Positions 1 to 5,714 of a stretch of DNA of 5,714 nt are shown here, piece by piece. The notes beneath the pieces are model-generated. The model was not told the origin of the DNA and did not search any database. It saw nothing but the letters and a program-made list of their open reading frames with translations. The number at the start of each line of letters is the position of its first letter. Within the stretch, counting starts at the first letter, position 1. The DNA is from Halieaceae bacterium (GTDB lineage: Bacteria; Pseudomonadota; Gammaproteobacteria; Pseudomonadales; Halieaceae): the NCBI GenBank assembly GCA_011524755.1, contig WTJR01000103.1, forward strand, positions 4,846-10,559. The letters run 5' to 3'. The translations under genes and the position numbers were made by a program.

Positions 1-299
1 ATGACTTCGACATCGCGCGCAGCGCCAATAATCACCATGCCTGCCCAGCCATTATCCATCGCAGACTTAGCGACCAGATCACCCGTCAGCGCTTTCGCAA
101 GTGAGCCACCACCATCAATGAGTAACACCCTGCCCTCACCGGGCTCGGCAACTGCCTCTTTGACTCGCGAGTTGTCCTCGAAGCAGGCAATGGTTGAAAC
201 AGGACCGAAGAGCGATGTGCGCAAACCGAACGCACGAAATTGAAATGGCAATACGCTCGCGTCCGGGTTCAGATCGGACAGGTCGGGTGTACTCAGCAT
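1..299 (-). CDS. rraA: RraA family protein (RNase E activity regulator RraA / class II aldolase-like), 3' end cut by window
   Basis: Reading leftward from ATG 299-297 gives 99 uninterrupted codons that run off the window edge; the full family is about 160 residues, so roughly 60% is present. I recognise the RraA pattern: an N-terminal T-x-D-L-x-D stretch (residues 4-9), ACFEDN (38-43), GRVLLIDGGGS (56-66) and GWAGMVIIGAARD (84-96). E. coli RraA binds RNase E and inhibits its action on RNA; relatives are divalent-metal HMG/CHA aldolases and oxaloacetate decarboxylases. D74, R95 and D96 form the D-x20-R-D pattern linked, from memory, to the catalytic members, so enzymatic activity is possible. 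The start is supported by GAGG five bases upstream and by N-terminal alignment to known RraA. The gene begins 11 bases after the acyl-CoA dehydrogenase stop, so it is probably co-transcribed. Family assignment is firm; the regulator-versus-enzyme role is open. Confidence 0.9.
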   Translation of the reverse strand, partial: MLSTPDLSDLNPDASVLPFQFRAFGLRTSLFGPVSTIACFEDNSRVKEAVAEPGEGRVLLIDGGGSLAKALTGDLVAKSAMDNGWAGMVIIGAARDVEV

Positions 300-304
300 C
301 GAAG

Positions 305-308
305 CCTC
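305..308 (-). promoter_or_regulatory. Ribosome binding site of rraA
   Basis: GAGG on the minus strand lies five bases before ATG 299. It sits in the 11-base gap after the upstream stop codon (311-313), which suggests translation of rraA follows from the dehydrogenase transcript. It supports ATG 299 over the in-frame TTG further upstream, which overlaps the dehydrogenase end. Confidence 0.6.
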
Positions 309-310
309 AA

Positions 311-2074
311 CTACAGCCAATCGGCCGCGTACCCATCCAGCTGGCTGACGGGCGATAAAATCGCATCCGCGTGTGCGCTGGCACGGGGCATCAGGCGATG
401 GAGGTAGAACTCTGTCGTCGCGATTTTTCGCTGACAGAACAGGGTTTTCTCGTCGCGAGCGAGCAGGTCAATGGCCACGAGAGAACTCGCCGCTAGATGC
501 CAACCACCAAACAGGTAGCCGGTTTGCATCATGTAGTCGAATGACGCAGCCATCGCCGCATTCTTGTCGACTTTGAACATTTCCAAAATGGTTTGCGTGG
601 ACATGACGTGAGCTGCGAGGGCATCGGATAAGGCCGTACCCATGGCTGCCAAACGATCATCGCTAGAGCCAATCAGCGCATCGGCAACGCCGCGAATTTC
701 ATCGTGTACCGTTTCCATCATGGCACCGCCGTCGCGGGCGAGCTTCCGGTTAACAAGGTCAGCCGCTTGAATACCGTTGGTGCCCTCGTAGATGGGCGTA
801 ATGCGCACATCGCGGAAGAACTGCGCTGCACCGGTCTCCTCGACATAGCCCATGCCGCCGTGAATCTGCACGCCGAGTGAGGTGACTTCCTGGCCCACTT
901 CAGTCATCCAGCCCTTGATCACTGGAATCATGAGATCGAGGCGTGACTTCCATTGACCACGCTCATCCGCTGGCGCGCCATGAGAGAGATCCATCGTGAG
1001 TGACTCAATGTAGGCAAGCGCGCGCATGGCTTCATTGAGCGCACGCATCGTCATCAGCATGCGCTTTACATCGGCGTGCTCAATGATCGGAACGCCTCCT
1101 TGAACGCGCTCGCGCGCATAGGCGACCGCCTTCTGATAGGCGCCTTCGCTAGCACCCAGCCCTTGAAGGCCGACTTTTAGGCGCGCCTCGTTCATCATGG
1201 TGAACATGCAGGCCAGCCCGTTGTTTTCCTCACCGACGAGGTAGCCGATTGCTCCACCATTATCGCCGTAGGCCATGACACAGGTGGGACTGCCATGAAT
1301 GCCGAGCTTATGCTCGACCGATACGGGGTAGGCGTCATTTCGCTCACCTAAGCTTCCATCGTCATTCACGAGAAACTTGGGTACGATGAACAACGAGATA
1401 CCTTTGCTTCCTGCAGGGGCATCGGGCAAACGGGCTAATACCAAGTGAATAATGTTTTCGGTAGCGTCATGATCACCCCAAGTAATGTAGATCTTCTGCC
1501 CGAAAATCTTGTAGTGATCACCATGGCGCTCCGCGCGAGTTTTCATGGGACCCAGATCGGAACCAGCACCGGACTCGGTGAGGTTCATGGTGCCTGACCA
1601 GATACCGGCGTTGATATTAGGCAGGTACTTATCCTTAAGCTCGGGACTCGCATGCGCCGAAATCGCAAGCGCAGCACCTGTGCTCAAAAAGGGTTCCAGC
1701 GCGAACGCCATATCGGCTGAATTCCACATTTCGCAGGCGGCCGTACCGTAGAGCTCGGGTAAACCTTGGCCTCCGTGAGATGCCTCAGCCGAAATCCCTA
1801 CCCAACCACCTTCACCGAGTGCTTTGATGGCATCGCCGTAGCCGGGAGGAATGGTCACAGCACCGTTTGAGCAGCGCGCAGGTTGCTGGTCACCAACGCG
1901 ACGTAGCGGTGAAACCATGTCCGCTGCCAGCTTGCCCGCCTCTTCAAGAAGCGCCGTGGTCAAATCCGCACCAACGTCCAAGCCCTCAAAGCGCGGCAAA
2001 TTTCCCAGTCGCTCACCCGCCCGACAGACATCGTCGATCAGAAACTGCATATCATCTAACGGTGCGTTGTACAT
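311..2074 (-). CDS. Acyl-CoA dehydrogenase, long DmdC/FadE-like type with C-terminal extension
   Basis: This 587-residue cytoplasmic flavoenzyme should oxidise an acyl-CoA to the trans-2-enoyl-CoA, passing electrons to ETF. It starts with the short YNAPLDD segment typical of the N-terminal-associated domain in this subfamily. The acyl-CoA dehydrogenase N-terminal helical domain follows (about 30-160), then the FAD/substrate middle domain with MNLTESGAGSDLG (163-175), the C-terminal helical domain with QIHGGMGYVEE (403-413) and RDVRITPIYEGTN (421-433), and an extra helical domain (about 455-587). E430 in IYEGT is at the position of the MCAD-type catalytic base. The length of about 590 residues and the extra domain match DmdC (3-methylmercaptopropionyl-CoA dehydrogenase) and related FadE-like enzymes, but the substrate cannot be read from sequence. 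M1 is chosen because the family begins here and GGAGGG precedes it. It is divergent from lysR and is the first gene of an operon with rraA. Confidence 0.93.
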   Translation of the reverse strand: MYNAPLDDMQFLIDDVCRAGERLGNLPRFEGLDVGADLTTALLEEAGKLAADMVSPLRRVGDQQPARCSNGAVTIPPGYGDAIKALGEGGWVGISAEASHGGQGLPELYGTAACEMWNSADMAFALEPFLSTGAALAISAHASPELKDKYLPNINAGIWSGTMNLTESGAGSDLGPMKTRAERHGDHYKIFGQKIYITWGDHDATENIIHLVLARLPDAPAGSKGISLFIVPKFLVNDDGSLGERNDAYPVSVEHKLGIHGSPTCVMAYGDNGGAIGYLVGEENNGLACMFTMMNEARLKVGLQGLGASEGAYQKAVAYARERVQGGVPIIEHADVKRMLMTMRALNEAMRALAYIESLTMDLSHGAPADERGQWKSRLDLMIPVIKGWMTEVGQEVTSLGVQIHGGMGYVEETGAAQFFRDVRITPIYEGTNGIQAADLVNRKLARDGGAMMETVHDEIRGVADALIGSSDDRLAAMGTALSDALAAHVMSTQTILEMFKVDKNAAMAASFDYMMQTGYLFGGWHLAASSLVAIDLLARDEKTLFCQRKIATTEFYLHRLMPRASAHADAILSPVSQLDGYAADWL

Positions 2075-2077
2075 AAG

Positions 2078-2083
2078 CCCTCC
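2078..2083 (-). promoter_or_regulatory. Strong Shine-Dalgarno of the acyl-CoA dehydrogenase
   Basis: GGAGGG on the minus strand ends three bases before ATG 2074. The match to the anti-SD is very good, though the spacing is a little short. It fixes M1 as the start. Confidence 0.7.
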
Positions 2084-2096
2084 AAAACGTGTCGCT

Positions 2097-2124
2097 ATTG
2101 TAGCTGTTCATCCGTTCAGACCAA
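2097..2124 (-). promoter_or_regulatory. Putative sigma-70 promoter for the acyl-CoA dehydrogenase-rraA operon
   Basis: On the minus strand, TACAAT (2102-2097) matches the -10 consensus at five of six bases. TTGGTC (2124-2119) stands 16 bases upstream as a weak -35 (three of six). Transcription would begin near 2090, giving a leader of about 15 bases before ATG 2074 that contains the GGAGGG site. A good -10 with a poor -35, next to LysR-type dyads, is what one expects of an activator-dependent promoter. This is inference from hexamer matching only. Confidence 0.45.
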
Positions 2125-2138
2125 GAATTTCTATTCTT
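2123..2138. promoter_or_regulatory. Inverted repeat overlapping the -35 (candidate LysR activation site)
   Basis: AAGAAT-TTCT-ATTCTT is a perfect 6-base inverted repeat with a 4-base spacer. It overlaps the putative -35 of the dehydrogenase promoter, where a LysR-type activation half-site is usually found. It shares bases with the next dyad (2135-2150), so the two could be alternative sites. Confidence 0.4.
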
Positions 2139-2150
2139 CACCCTAGAAGA
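2135..2150. promoter_or_regulatory. Second inverted repeat in the divergent promoter region
   Basis: TCTTC-ACCCTA-GAAGA is a 5-base inverted repeat with a 6-base spacer. It lies between the -35-overlapping repeat and the T-N11-A box, with its centre about two helical turns from the latter. Arms this short could occur by chance; the clustering is the main reason to list it. Confidence 0.3.
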
Positions 2151-2155
2151 TGTAT

Positions 2156-2172
2156 TATTCATATGGTGAATA
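2156..2172. promoter_or_regulatory. Putative LysR operator (T-N11-A palindrome)
   Basis: TATTCATATGGTGAATA is a 17-base inverted repeat with perfect 6-base arms around a 5-base centre. Its core TTCA-N5-TGAA is an exact T-N11-A LysR box (T2158 to A2170). The centre at 2164 is about 74 bases upstream of the predicted dehydrogenase transcription start, close to the usual LysR recognition position. It ends 27 bases before the lysR start codon, so binding could also repress lysR. A possible lysR -10 (TATTAT, 2153-2158) overlaps it, but I see no good -35 for that direction. Confidence 0.6.
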
Positions 2173-2183
2173 GTACGTCCCTT

Positions 2184-2188
2184 AGGAG
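2184..2188 (+). promoter_or_regulatory. Ribosome binding site of lysR
   Basis: AGGAG lies ten bases before ATG 2199, slightly long but acceptable spacing. It supports this start, which also places the helix-turn-helix at the usual N-terminal position. Confidence 0.6.
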
Positions 2189-2198
2189 AACCCACTAA

Positions 2199-3137
2199 AT
2201 GAGTCGCCTTGGTCGCGTTGATCTAAACCTCCTCGTCTACCTCGATGCGCTGCTTCGCGAACGCAACGTTACGCAAGCCGCGCATAGCCTCGGTCTCTCT
2301 CAGCCCGCCATGAGTAACGGACTCAAGCGATTGCGCGAGGTCTTTAACGATCCGCTCCTGATTCGAACCTCCGATGGCATGACGCCAACCGCAAAGGCAG
2401 AAGAACTCGAGCCCCAGTTACGCGAGATTCTGACGAACGTCGACCGCGCACTGCAGCCCACCGAAGAATTTGTCCCAGAGACTGAGAATCGTGTGGTCCG
2501 ACTGATGGCCAGTGACTACGCCGAATCCACCTTGCTCCCCTACGTACTGAAAGAGCTTCGTGAGCAGGCGCCGGGCATCACGCTCGATATCATGAATCCC
2601 TCGGATGTCAGCTTTCTCGACGTGGAGCGAGGCAAAGTCGATTTGGTCATCAACCGATTTGCTCAGATGCCGCAGTCATTCCACCAGATTACGTTGTGGC
2701 AGGACACCTTCTCTTGCCTCTTGAGCCCGGAGAACCCCATTCTTGAGGACTTCACGCTCGATAACTATCTTGCAGCCGATCACATTTGGGTCAGTAAGAC
2801 CGGCATGGGGGTCGGAGTCGGTGTAAACCCCGATGATGTTCAACGCCTTGGCTGGGTCGACTCGACGCTCGGGGAGCTCGGTAAAAAGCGCCGCATCCGC
2901 GTGTTCACGCGCCACTACCAAGCGGCCATGACCTTGGCTGAGCAAAACGATCTCATCGTGACACTGCCCACGCGAGCAACGCAATTGAAACGCGATAATC
3001 CGCGGGTGGTTGTGCGCGATGTCCCCTTCGACATTCCGCCACTGGAGCTCAAAATGGCATGGAGCCCCTTGTTACAGCACAACCCGGGTCACCGTTGGAT
3101 CCGTCAGCTCATCACGAAGATAGCGCGCTCCATCTAG
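2199..3137 (+). CDS. LysR-type transcriptional regulator
   Basis: This 312-residue protein has normal LysR length. The winged helix-turn-helix spans about residues 9-68: LNLLVYLDALL, NVTQAAHSLGLSQPAMSNGLKRL, then the DPLLIRT wing and GMTPTAKAEEL. The residue 34-47 segment is the recognition helix. A linker helix follows to about 90, and a periplasmic-binding-like effector domain runs from about 97 to 305. The DNA-binding domain and the domain junction resemble the NodD/NahR/DntR branch, though the ligand is not deducible. An unusual glycine-valine run, GMGVGVGVNPDD (202-213), sits in the effector domain. The gene is divergent from the acyl-CoA dehydrogenase across a 124-base region with a T-N11-A box, so regulation of that operon plus autoregulation is the likely role. 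An acyl-CoA or related metabolite as inducer is a guess. Confidence 0.93.
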   Translation: MSRLGRVDLNLLVYLDALLRERNVTQAAHSLGLSQPAMSNGLKRLREVFNDPLLIRTSDGMTPTAKAEELEPQLREILTNVDRALQPTEEFVPETENRVVRLMASDYAESTLLPYVLKELREQAPGITLDIMNPSDVSFLDVERGKVDLVINRFAQMPQSFHQITLWQDTFSCLLSPENPILEDFTLDNYLAADHIWVSKTGMGVGVGVNPDDVQRLGWVDSTLGELGKKRRIRVFTRHYQAAMTLAEQNDLIVTLPTRATQLKRDNPRVVVRDVPFDIPPLELKMAWSPLLQHNPGHRWIRQLITKIARSI

Positions 3138-3204
3138 TGTCATGGAGTGGCATGAGGGAAACTGATACTGCGCAACGACAGTCGGGAGCCGCGAGATAGA
3201 CCAT

Positions 3205-3207
3205 AGG
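3205..3207 (+). promoter_or_regulatory. Weak ribosome binding site of the oxygenase/TTL-like gene
   Basis: Only AGG, eight bases before ATG 3216, resembles a Shine-Dalgarno. An in-frame TAG at 3210-3212 forbids any longer start, and the next in-frame ATG is codon 99, inside the oxygenase domain. ATG 3216 is therefore retained despite the weak site. The 78-base gap after lysR (3138-3215) contains no convincing promoter or terminator, so read-through from lysR is possible. Confidence 0.4.
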
Positions 3208-3215
3208 TTTAGTCA

Positions 3216-4961
3216 ATGAGCGATACGATTCAGTTAAAAAGCGAATACGAGGGAGCTGAGGTCTTCTCGAGCGAACCTCTTGTAGCTGTTCGCAATAACG
3301 TCATCTCGCCCATTGAATGCGCCTACCTGATTGAACTTGCCAAACCGCATATCAAACGCGCAGGCGTGGTACTGGACGAGGGTTTTAAACCCAGTGAGGG
3401 TCGAACCGGCTCAAACTATTGGCTTAAGTACGACGAAGATGATGTGGTCAAATCGATTGGCCAGCGAATCGCCGATATCGTTGGCCTCCCCCTGGAAAAC
3501 GCCGAATCGATGCAAATTATCCACTACGGTCCCGAGCAGGAATACCGGCCGCATTTCGATGCCTTCAACCTCTCGCTCGCTCGTGGACAAAAAGCGGCTC
3601 AGTGGGGTGGGCAGCGCCTGGTTACCGCCTTGGTTTACCTCAATAAAGTCGAGGGTGGCGGTGCGACGCAGTTCCCTAAGTTGGGCATTACCGTCCCTGC
3701 CTCTCCCGGGCGCATGGTGATCTTTCACAACACCACGGAAGACATCAGTGGTCCCCACCCGCTTAGCCTACACGCCGGTATGCCGGTGGAAGCGGGCGAA
3801 AAATGGGCCTTCAATTTGTGGTTCCGACACCACGACACTCGGGAAATGTTCGACAAAGACAGAGCGCTGCCGTCAGTCGCCTTTGATGCGACAACCAGCA
3901 CGGTCTCCGGTAACGTTACGACAGACACGCAAGCGGCTAACGATGGTGTTAACGCCCCCGACATGGAAAAAACAGCACCCACACGACCAGACGCTGTCGA
4001 CAACGTCGTGTCAATTCAAGGCGAGAGCTTACGAGTTGTCGCTAATCGCGCTGACGTCCTGTGGCAGAGAGCCGTTAAAACACTGAAAGCGCGCGACAAC
4101 CACTTCCCTGCTGTTCACTTGAGCTACTGGGATAGCTACGGCAATAAGCCTCAACCGTCCGCTCCCGATGGGTGGTCAGGTCCTCGTTTTAAAACGGTGG
4201 AGCGAAGCGTTCTAAACCCGCTGTCCGATGCAGGTAAGATCGCTGCAAGAATGGCTGAACTCGGGTTTGCTGATCGCGTACCCAAGACCTATGCCTCGGT
4301 TCAGGATGCGCTCAATGAACAGCCCAAGGCTGATGATCTTTGGTTTGTTCGCAGTCAGTTCCGCGGGGCAAACGACAAGACCCTTTGCCTACCCACGCCC
4401 ATCATGGCGGCGGCGACGGTTCCGAGCGGTCATCTCTTACAAAAAGCCGTGGACGGGCTCGCGCTTATTGATCAGCACAAATTTACGGCACGCTTCTACA
4501 TCGTTGCCGTGGATGGTCACTTGATGTGCTACGAAGACAGCGTCGTGTTTGTTCACGGTGCGGCGTATGCGCCCAATGATGCGAATCATGCATCGCAGGT
4601 GGATAACCGCAGCTACCGAGACACGGGCTCCCATATCAAGTTAGTGCCCGGCAACCAAACACCGCATGCGGCAACGCTCACCGAGGCAGCTAAAGTACTC
4701 ACCATAGATATGACGGAGTTATTTGACGAGGTGCGTCAGGCATCTGCCGCAGGTGTTTCTGAAGAGAAGGCGTTTGCAGTACTTGCACTCGATACACTGC
4801 TCACGAAATCGGGTGACCTCAAGCTCCTGCGGATCCACACCTTCCCGAACTTCATCACCACCGCGCAGATCGACGCCGATGTTCACGTCCCCCTCTTCGA
4901 GGACGTCTTGCGCGTCATGGCAGGCATCTCTAGCCGCAAGCTGGCAACTATCACTGATTAA
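3216..4961 (+). CDS. Two-domain protein: prolyl-4-hydroxylase-like 2OG/Fe(II) oxygenase plus TTL-like ATP-grasp region
   Basis: Residues about 20-206 form a 2-oxoglutarate/Fe(II) oxygenase of the prolyl 4-hydroxylase (P4Hc) type. HYGPEQEYRPHFD (103-115) supplies iron ligands H113 and D115. H186 in SLHAGMPV is the distal histidine, and K196 in GEKW, ten residues on, is at the position that binds the 2OG carboxylate. Residues about 207-268 are a polar, Thr/Asp/Ala-rich linker. Residues about 270-575 follow the tubulin-tyrosine ligase-like pattern: VPKTY (355-359), LWFVRS (375-380), LLQK (407-410), HKFTARFYIV (421-430), LALD (523-526) and LLRIHTFPNF (537-546). Family knowledge predicts hydroxylation by the first half and ATP-dependent amino-acid or peptide ligation by the second, but expected ATP/Mg residues look substituted (see findings). 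There is no signal peptide or membrane segment, so it is probably cytoplasmic. The target is unknown. The oxygenase call is firm; the TTL-like call is from motif memory. Confidence 0.85.
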   Translation: MSDTIQLKSEYEGAEVFSSEPLVAVRNNVISPIECAYLIELAKPHIKRAGVVLDEGFKPSEGRTGSNYWLKYDEDDVVKSIGQRIADIVGLPLENAESMQIIHYGPEQEYRPHFDAFNLSLARGQKAAQWGGQRLVTALVYLNKVEGGGATQFPKLGITVPASPGRMVIFHNTTEDISGPHPLSLHAGMPVEAGEKWAFNLWFRHHDTREMFDKDRALPSVAFDATTSTVSGNVTTDTQAANDGVNAPDMEKTAPTRPDAVDNVVSIQGESLRVVANRADVLWQRAVKTLKARDNHFPAVHLSYWDSYGNKPQPSAPDGWSGPRFKTVERSVLNPLSDAGKIAARMAELGFADRVPKTYASVQDALNEQPKADDLWFVRSQFRGANDKTLCLPTPIMAAATVPSGHLLQKAVDGLALIDQHKFTARFYIVAVDGHLMCYEDSVVFVHGAAYAPNDANHASQVDNRSYRDTGSHIKLVPGNQTPHAATLTEAAKVLTIDMTELFDEVRQASAAGVSEEKAFAVLALDTLLTKSGDLKLLRIHTFPNFITTAQIDADVHVPLFEDVLRVMAGISSRKLATITD

Positions 4962-4970
4962 AATTATTTT

Positions 4971-5004
4971 ATGTACCACCATCATTATTTTTTATGGTGG
5001 TCAT
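4971..5004 (+). terminator. Hairpin in the oxygenase-glcB gap, possible terminator or leader structure
   Basis: ACCACCAT (4975-4982) pairs perfectly with ATGGTGGT (4994-5001). Three more pairs (4971-4973 with 5002-5004) form past a single bulged T. The 11-base loop is T-rich, including TTTTTT at 4988-4993. There is no T-run after the 3' arm, so it is not a canonical intrinsic terminator on the plus strand. It begins ten bases after the oxygenase stop and ends about 80 bases before glcB. Just upstream, AAAATTATTTT (4960-4970) is a small AT-rich palindrome. A transcript-stabilising 3' hairpin or a weak terminator is the most likely role. Confidence 0.45.
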
Positions 5005-5074
5005 AAATCAGTCCGCTTCCACTCGACGTAACAACCAAACGAAAATGGCGTCTCGTAATAATGCCGAGTTAATT

Positions 5075-5079
5075 GGGAG
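5075..5079 (+). promoter_or_regulatory. Ribosome binding site of glcB
   Basis: GGGAG lies six bases before ATG 5086, which is ideal spacing and supports this start. In the rest of the 5005-5074 leader I find an AT-rich TAATAAT (5056-5062) that could be a -10, but no matching -35, so no promoter is called. Confidence 0.6.
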
Positions 5080-5085
5080 CACATC

Positions 5086-5714
5086 ATGTCAGCACGTATC
5101 GAATGCGCGGGACTTCAGGTCGATCCGGAGATTCACGCACTCCTTGAGAACGAGATACTGCCTGGCACGGCCTTAGAAGCTACTGCGTTTTGGAAGGCAC
5201 TGGCGGATATTGTCAAAACCTTCACGCCTCGAAATCGTAAGCTTCTTGCCGTTCGCGATGAGATGCAGGCCAAGATCAGCGCCTGGCATAAAGCGAACCC
5301 CGGCGCGGATTATGACCGAGCAGCCTACAAAGCCATGCTCGAAGACATTGGCTATTTGTTGCCCCAACCTGCGCCTTTCAAAATCGCGACTCAGAACGTA
5401 GACCCTGAAATTGCAGAAATCGCAGGTCCACAGCTTGTTGTTCCAGTGATGAACGCGCGCTACGCGCTTAACGCGGCCAACGCACGCTGGGGCTCTCTCT
5501 ACGATGCGCTGTATGGTACCGATGTCATTTCCGAGGAAGACGGGGCTGTCCGGGCTGGCGCTTACAACCCAGTCCGTGGTCACAAAGTCATCGAGTGGGC
5601 ACGTGACTTCCTTGACACGCACTTCCCATTGAACCAGGGCAGCCACAAGCAAGCCGCTCACTACACCATTGTTGATGGCGATCTACTGATTAACCAGATT
5701 GATGGCAGCCTGAG
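5086..5714 (+). CDS. glcB: Malate synthase G, N-terminal part (cut by window)
   Basis: The first 209 codons are present of an enzyme normally about 720-730 residues long. Malate synthase G condenses glyoxylate with acetyl-CoA to malate in the cytoplasm (glyoxylate bypass or glycolate use). Recognisable conserved blocks are CAGLQVD (7-13), LPGT (25-28), FWKALADIV (35-43), the IGYLLP segment (88-93), NVDPEIAEIAGPQLVVPVMN (104-123), and ARYALNAANARWGSLYDALY (124-143), followed by GTD (144-146). The catalytic residues of the family (the Arg, Glu, Asp and Cys of the TIM barrel) all lie beyond the window, so activity cannot be judged. Residues to about 90 match the N-terminal helical clasp. The start is backed by GGGAG six bases upstream. 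The gene is co-oriented with the oxygenase/TTL-like gene but separated by 124 bases and a hairpin, so it may have its own promoter. Confidence 0.95.
   Translation, partial: MSARIECAGLQVDPEIHALLENEILPGTALEATAFWKALADIVKTFTPRNRKLLAVRDEMQAKISAWHKANPGADYDRAAYKAMLEDIGYLLPQPAPFKIATQNVDPEIAEIAGPQLVVPVMNARYALNAANARWGSLYDALYGTDVISEEDGAVRAGAYNPVRGHKVIEWARDFLDTHFPLNQGSHKQAAHYTIVDGDLLINQIDGSL

Noticed and set aside
1..243. Plus-strand open frame of 80 codons
   Set aside because: It is the antisense of rraA, whose minus-strand frame has clear family motifs; the plus-strand product is Ser/Pro/Ala-rich with no recognisable domain.
311..2074. Naming the dehydrogenase dmdC
   Set aside because: Length and domain plan fit DmdC, but many long-form FadE-like enzymes share them, and no other dimethylsulfoniopropionate-pathway gene (dmdA, dmdB, dmdD) is in the window.
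1851..2198. Plus-strand open frame of 115 codons ending immediately before lysR
   Set aside because: It overlaps the dehydrogenase N-terminus on the opposite strand and then the promoter region. Its product is Arg/Ser/Pro-rich and looks like an antisense shadow.
3138..3215. Possible promoter between lysR and the oxygenase/TTL-like gene (GATACT as -10)
   Set aside because: The hexamer matches only four of six bases and no acceptable -35 lies 15-19 bases upstream.
3411..3758. Minus-strand open frame of 115 codons inside the oxygenase domain
   Set aside because: The opposing plus-strand frame encodes the iron and 2OG ligands of a known family; this frame has no recognisable motif.
4971..5006. 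Eleven-codon open frame MYHHHYFLWWS that looks like an attenuation leader peptide (three His, two Trp)
   Set aside because: There is no Shine-Dalgarno before it, its codons are simply the arms and loop of the hairpin, and the downstream gene is malate synthase rather than an amino-acid biosynthesis gene.
5173..5661. Minus-strand open frame of 162 codons
   Set aside because: It lies wholly antisense to malate synthase G, whose conserved blocks run straight through; a shadow frame.

Overview
The window reads as an ordinary chromosomal stretch from a proteobacterium, most likely a marine gammaproteobacterium. The support is protein-level resemblance: an RraA close to the gamma-proteobacterial form, a long DmdC/FadE-type acyl-CoA dehydrogenase, and malate synthase G. 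The base composition is moderately GC-rich and coding density is high. An OM60/NOR5-like (Halieaceae) origin would fit but is only a guess. I see no mobile elements, tRNA or rRNA genes, CRISPR arrays or phage genes.

Layout. On the minus strand, reading leftward from 2074, an acyl-CoA dehydrogenase gene (311-2074) is followed after 11 bases by the start of rraA (299 to the left window edge, 99 codons visible). On the plus strand, reading rightward from 2199, come a LysR-type regulator (2199-3137), a two-domain protein joining a prolyl-4-hydroxylase-like 2-oxoglutarate/Fe(II) oxygenase to a tubulin-tyrosine-ligase-like ATP-grasp region (3216-4961), and the first 209 codons of malate synthase G, glcB (5086 to the right edge).

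The 124-base divergent region between the dehydrogenase and lysR holds three inverted repeats. One is a textbook T-N11-A LysR box. A plausible sigma-70 promoter points at the dehydrogenase. The simplest reading is that the LysR protein controls the acyl-CoA dehydrogenase-rraA operon and probably itself.

The most unusual object is the 581-residue oxygenase/TTL-like fusion. The oxygenase half has the full H-x-D...H iron triad and the 2-oxoglutarate lysine. The C-terminal half follows the TTL domain pattern along its length, yet several positions expected to bind ATP and Mg2+ look substituted. It may be a repurposed binding module or a diverged ligase. Acyl-CoA oxidation (acetyl-CoA production) and malate synthase (glyoxylate plus acetyl-CoA) make a loose metabolic theme, but nothing in the sequence ties the fusion protein to either.
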